Assembly: GCA_014904845.1 (NCBI GenBank)
Contig: MU119903.1
Span: forward strand, 1 to 13,656
Direction: 5' to 3'
DNA from: Acephala macrosclerotiorum
Taxonomy: Eukaryota > Ascomycota > Leotiomycetes > Helotiales > Mollisiaceae
DNA length: 13,656 nt
Shown: piece by piece, positions 9,886 through 13,656 of the stretch
Numbering within the stretch: position 1 is the stretch's first letter
How the letters are laid out: every line of letters starts with the position of its first letter
Translations under genes and position numbers: made by a program
Notes under the pieces: generated by a model
Told to the model about the DNA's origin: nothing
The model's database searches: none
Seen by the model: the letters and a program-made list of their open reading frames with translations, nothing else

Positions 9886-10099
9886 AAATATTTTTCTCGT
9901 TTTAAAAAAAAAAATTCGTTCGTCGATTCGTAAGTAAATTAATTAATAAACGAATTTTTTTTTTCGATATTCGATATATATTTTATTTCGTAAACTTCTT
10001 AAAAACGTTTTTATAAAAAACTATAAAATCTTCGATTTTAATAATTTATTTTTATTTTAAGTTTTAAATTAAAAATTTTTAATTTAAATATTTTATAAA
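9886..10099. other. CpG-rich spacer between element copy 2 and tandem array
   Basis: This stretch has clustered CpG, for example ttcgttcgtcgattcg around 9918-9933, and words such as cgatattcgatat at about 9964. There is no open frame and I saw no second copy elsewhere in the window. It is less eroded than the neighbouring segment B, which would fit single-copy or less duplicated DNA. Confidence 0.35.
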
Positions 10100-10870
10100 T
10101 ATTTAAAATTAATATAATTATTAAAATAAAATTTTAAATTTTATTAAATAATAAAATCGATAAATTAATAAATTTTTTAATATTTAAAATAAAAACGTAT
10201 TATTTGCGAAATTTTATATTATTAAAAAAATATTTTTTAAAATTTTCGTTTTTTATATTTAATTTTTACGATCGATTTAATTAATTTAAATTATTTTATT
10301 TAATATATAATTTTAAAAAAAAACTTTTTAAAATTTTTTTCTTTGAATTGTACAATTGAATTAAAAAGTATTTTACAATTAAAAATTTTAATATTTAAAA
10401 TAAAAACGTACTTTTAATAAAATTTTATATTAAAAATTTTTTTTTTAAAATTTTCGTTTTTTTTATTAAATTACTACGATCAATTTAATCGATTTAAATT
10501 ATTTTATTTAATATATAATTTCAAAGAAAAATTTTTTAAAACTTTTTTTAAAAATTGTACAATTATTTTAATATTTAAATACTTTAATACTTTAAACAAA
10601 AACGTATTTACTATAGAATTTTATATTAAAAAAATATTTTTTAAAATTTTCGTTTTTTATATTAAATTATTACGATCGATTTAATTAATTCGAATTACTT
10701 TATTTAATATATAATTCCAAGAGAAAACTTTTTAAAAAATTTTTTAAAAATTGTATAATTATAAAAATATTCAATATTTAAATAAATAAATATTTCAATA
10801 TTTAAAATAAAAACGTATTTAAAAATTTTACAATTATTATTTTTATAAAATACGATTATATTTTATCGAT
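10100..10870. repeat. Tandem array 1, unit of about 196-211 bp
   Basis: Three units and part of a fourth. The anchor aaaacgta recurs with its CG at 10196, 10407, 10603 and 10814, giving periods of 211, 196 and 211. Each full unit runs in order: ttaatatttaaaataaaaacg; gaaattttatatt or similar; ttaaaattttcgtttttt; tacgatcgattt or tacgatcaattt; aaattattttatttaatata; an actttttaaaa stretch; and a 12-bp palindrome aattgtacaatt (10346-10357, 10553-10564) or its decayed form (10750-10761). The third unit begins with a small internal triplication of an atacttta-like word. The array is bordered on the left by a segment from 10100 that is also duplicated at 12584. I see no coding sense in it. Confidence 0.7.
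10346..10357. repeat. 12-bp palindrome, intact form
   Basis: The sequence aattgtacaatt is its own reverse complement. The same intact form recurs at 10553-10564. Related forms occur at the same place in other units: aattgtataatt at 10750-10761 and 12828-12839, and aattatataatt at 13227-13238. It is the most recognisable motif of the array unit and may be a protein site or simply part of the repeat. Confidence 0.6.
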
Positions 10871-12476
10871 TTACGTAATAATAAATTAATAAAAATTTTT
10901 AAAATTTAAAATTTAACAATATTTAATTAAATTTCAATTTATTTACAAATTTTATAAAATTTAAATTAATTAATAAATTATAATTATAATCGTATATTAA
11001 TTAAAATTTTAATATTTTTTATTAAATCAATTATATATTAATTTGAAATTACTACGTAATTATTTTTATTATTAAATTTTTAATAAATTAATTATATTAT
11101 TAAATTTAAATATTTCGATTAAAATTTAATATTATTATTATTATTAATTTTATTGTTTACTAGTGATCGTTAAATTATAAAATATAATAAAATCAACGAA
11201 TTTAAAATAAAATTTTTAAAAAAAAAATAATCTCGAGAATTTTAATTTACATATATCGATTTTTTAATTATATATACTATATTTGTAAAAAAATTTCAAA
11301 TAAATTTATTAATTATTTTAATTCGAATTAAATTTATAAACGGGATTTTATTATCGTTAATTTTATAATAAAATACTTTTTCGAGAAAAAAAAAAATAAT
11401 AAATTTTTTTTTTAAAATATTTTTTTATTTTTAATATATAATTTAACGTTATTATTTATTTTATATTTATATAAAATTTATAATTCGAGAATTACTATTA
11501 ATAATATTTATATTTATTTTTGATTTATTAGTTTTTTTTTTAGTATTTATTTTAAAATTAAATTTATAATATTTTTTTTTTTTTAATTTCGATTTTAAAA
11601 TCGAAAATATTATTAATAATTAATAAAATTTAATATTTATTTAAATTTTAAATTTTAAATTATTTTAATAATAAAAAGATTTATACGATTAATAAATTTT
11701 TTTTTTCGATTTTAAAAATATTAAAGTTTTTTATTCAAATAATTCGTTTTAATATATTAATAATTATTACAATTTTTAATTATTATTTAAATTTATATTA
11801 ATAAACGATTTTTTTCGAGTTTTTATTTTTTAGAATTTTTTTTTTTTTTTTTATTAATTGTATAATCGCTCGATATTCGATAAATTACTCGAATAACGTA
11901 TTTAAAAAAATATTTAATAAAATAAAATATTTTTAAAGTTTTTTTTAAATTTTTTTATTTTATAATTTTAAATAAATATTTATTTTAAATAATAAAATAA
12001 AAAAAATCGAATTAATTTATTTAAATATTACTCGATTATAATAATCGATTAAATCTCAATATCGTTAATAAATATTTTAATCGTATTTTCGACTCGATCG
12101 TATTTTTATTATTTTTTTTTTTTTTCTCGTTCGATATCAATAAAAATAATAATTTGAAAATTTCGAACGATATTTTAAAATATTATTTATTGGTCGATAA
12201 ATTTATTTTCTCGGAAATAAATTTAAAAAATTATATTATAATTCTATAGAATATTTATATTTAAAAAAATATTTAAAAAATTTCAATATATAATTTCGTA
12301 AATTTAAATACGAAATTTTAAATAAAATATTAAATTTTTAAATTTTTAAAAAAATATATAAAAAAAATTAATTAAAATTTAATATTTTTCGTTTATAATT
12401 GAAATAATTCGTATTACGTAAATTATATATAATTTAATAAAAATTAATATTAATTTTTAAAACGAACGATTAATTA
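10871..12476. other. Less eroded AT-rich stretch without genes
   Basis: This region has more non-CpG C and G than most of the window: actagtgatcg at 11159-11169, CTCGAG at 11233-11238, cgggatttt at 11341, ggtcg at 12192, cggaaat at 12213, and repeated ctcg words at 11868-11890, 12031-12095 and 12126-12131. All frames are still closed and I found no start with a usable open stretch. Its milder state suggests either later arrival or lower copy number. I saw no convincing repeat of it inside the window. Confidence 0.4.
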
Positions 12477-12560
12477 ATAATTAATAAAAAAATATATATA
12501 ATTAATAAATTTTTATTTTATAATAATTAAATTTTATTAAATAAAAAAAATTGAATTTTT
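12477..12560. repeat. Second copy of the 6930-7030 repeat
   Basis: It shares the ttaataattaataaaaaaa start and the ttaaattttatta end of 6930-7030, with about 14 bases missing between. It sits just upstream of tandem array 2. Confidence 0.4.
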
Positions 12561-12583
12561 ATTAATTTTTATTTTAATTTTTT

Positions 12584-13245
12584 TATTTAAAATTAATATA
12601 ATTATTAAAAAATAATAATTTAAAATTTTATCAAATAATAAAATTAATAAATTAATAAACTTTTTAATATTTAAAATAAAAAAATTTAATTATTATAAAG
12701 TTTTATTATTAAAAAAAAATTTTTAAAATTTTTATTTTATATTTAATTATTATAATCGATTTAATTAATTTAAATTATTTTATTTAATATATAATTTTAA
12801 AAAAAAAATTTTAAATTTTTTTTTAAAAATTGTATAATTATAAAAATATTTTAATATTTAAAATAAAAACGTATTATAAAATTTTATATTATTAAAAATT
12901 TTTTTTTTAAAATTTTCGTTTTTTATATTAAATTATTATAATCGATTTAATTAATTTAAATTATTTTATTAAATATATAATTCTAATAAAAAACTTTTTA
13001 TAATTTTTTTTTTAAATTATATAATCAAATTAAAAAATATTTTATAATTAAAAATTTTAATATTTAAAATAAAAAAATATTTTTAATAAAATTTTATATT
13101 AAAAAAACATTTTTTAAAATTTTTGTTCTATTTTTTTTATTAAATTATTATAATTAATTTAATCGATTTAAATTATTTTATTTATTATATAATTTTAAAA
13201 AAAACATTTTTAAAATTTTTTTTAAAAATTATATAATTATAATAT
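12584..13245. repeat. Tandem array 2, block copy of array 1
   Basis: The left flank (ttatttaaaattaatataat from 12583) matches 10100 onward. Three units follow, anchored at about 12684, 12870 and 13076, with periods of about 186 and 206. The second unit ends with an aaattaaaaaatattttataatta tract that matches the end of array 1 unit 1. The third unit carries the aatttaatcgattt arrangement specific to array 1 unit 2. The order of unit types is therefore partly kept, which points to duplication of an array segment rather than independent expansion. Far fewer CpG remain than in array 1: for example aaaacgta in array 1 is aaaaaaat in the first and third units here, and tacgatcg is tataatcg. Confidence 0.65.
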
Positions 13246-13264
13246 AAAATAAAATAAAATAAAA
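13245..13264. repeat. (TAAAA)4 microsatellite
   Basis: Four exact TAAAA units directly follow the last unit of array 2, marking its right edge. Probably slippage. Confidence 0.6.
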
Positions 13265-13656
13265 TTTATTTTAAATTTATATTTATTATTAAATAATAAA
13301 ATTATTAAAACTATTATTAATATTTTTTTATAATATATACGTTTATATATAATTATAATTTAAACGTAAAAATCGATTAAAAAAAAAGAATTATTAATAT
13401 AAATTATATTTTTCAAATTTAATTAAATTTTCAAATTTCGATTAAAATTTTATTTTTTCGTTTTGAATTTTATTTTTTTTATTTTTATTAATTCGAAAAA
13501 AAATTGAAAATTTTTTTAATATTTATTTAATATTGAGAATTTAATTAATTATTAATATTAATTATAATCGAATTTATTTAAGAAATTTAAAATTGATTTA
13601 TTATATTATATAATAATTTTTATTTTATTTTTTTAAAAATAATATTTCGTTTATAA
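13265..13656. other. AT-rich tail of the window
   Basis: About 390 bases with scattered CpG (near 13339, 13365, 13373, 13439, 13459, 13493, 13569 and 13648) and a few non-CpG sites such as ttgagaat near 13532. No open frame, RNA gene or repeat copy was recognised. Confidence 0.4.

Larger units (their letters stand above)
1..13656. other. AT-rich, gene-free block with RIP-like mutation signature
   Basis: Seen: G+C is about 5% in a hand sample of 23 lines. Most surviving C is followed by G and most surviving G is preceded by C, so depletion outside CpG affects both strands equally. TAA, TTA and TATA words dominate and all six frames are closed every few codons; I found no credible coding region, tRNA or rRNA. 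Known: RIP in filamentous ascomycetes deaminates C in duplicated DNA, with CpA most favoured, then CpT, and CpG less so; the products are AT-rich blocks rich in TpA. Inferred: this is a heavily mutated graveyard of transposon copies and tandem repeats in heterochromatin, perhaps centromeric. A naturally AT-biased nuclear genome of another lineage would not by itself explain why C survives chiefly in CpG. Confidence 0.75.

Noticed and set aside
11130..11147. ATT-repeat microsatellite as a feature of interest
   Set aside because: Short triplet runs of A and T are expected at this base composition.
1..13656. Fungal or yeast mitochondrial DNA with GC clusters
   Set aside because: AT-rich spacers with short palindromic GC clusters recall yeast mtDNA, but 13.6 kb without any gene, tRNA or rRNA, and the confinement of C to CpG on both strands, do not fit an organelle genome.
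1..13656. Bisulfite or enzymatic conversion artefact
   Set aside because: Conversion would remove C from one strand and leave G at normal frequency. Here C and G are depleted equally, and non-CpG C remains in the two islands.
1..13656. CRISPR array
   Set aside because: The tandem repeats have no alternation of constant repeats and unique spacers, and no cas gene is present.

Overview
The window is an extremely A+T-rich block with no gene that I can support. Hand counting 23 sampled lines of 60 bases gave about 67 G or C in 1,380, so G+C is near 5%. The few surviving C and G residues sit mostly in CpG dinucleotides, and this holds on both strands. CC and GG are almost absent outside two short islands. 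Stops (TAA, and TTA for the other strand) are dense in all six frames, and I see no tRNA, rRNA or usable open frame. A loss of C:G pairs outside CpG on both strands, spread over repeated DNA, is the signature expected of cytosine deamination of duplicated sequence. The best-known case is repeat-induced point mutation (RIP) in filamentous ascomycetes, whose preferred targets are CpA and then CpT. I infer a heterochromatic AT-rich block, possibly pericentromeric or subtelomeric, of a Pezizomycotina-type fungus. Other very AT-rich nuclear genomes remain possible.

Layout. Positions 1-185 hold short CpG-bearing tandem repeats. Positions 186-3335 are almost pure A/T, including several tracts of about 255-264 bp without one G or C and a perfect 62-bp direct repeat. 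At 3336-3549 lies the first copy of a repeat (copy 1) with a GC-rich 50-bp core. Positions 3550-6929 look like the eroded interior of a larger element; the part from 5957 to 6929 has a second copy. Positions 6930-9080 are eroded DNA that I cannot identify. At 9081-9885 is a second, shorter copy of the same element (copy 2), joined so that the 2.4 kb corresponding to 3549-5956 is missing. Positions 10100-10870 hold a tandem array with a unit of about 200 bp. Positions 10871-12476 are somewhat less eroded. At 12584-13245 the array recurs as a more heavily mutated block copy. The last 410 bases are again plain AT-rich sequence.

The repeats act as internal controls. In the well-aligned stretches where copies differ, most changes are C/T or G/A transitions, and CpG in one copy often appears as TpA in the other. 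One 12-bp palindrome within the array can be seen at three stages of decay. The main puzzle is the pair of GC-rich islands at 3363-3410 and 9108-9155. They keep CpA, TpG, CC and GG, the contexts lost almost everywhere else, and carry a hairpin and three CTAG sites spaced 16 and 15 bases apart.
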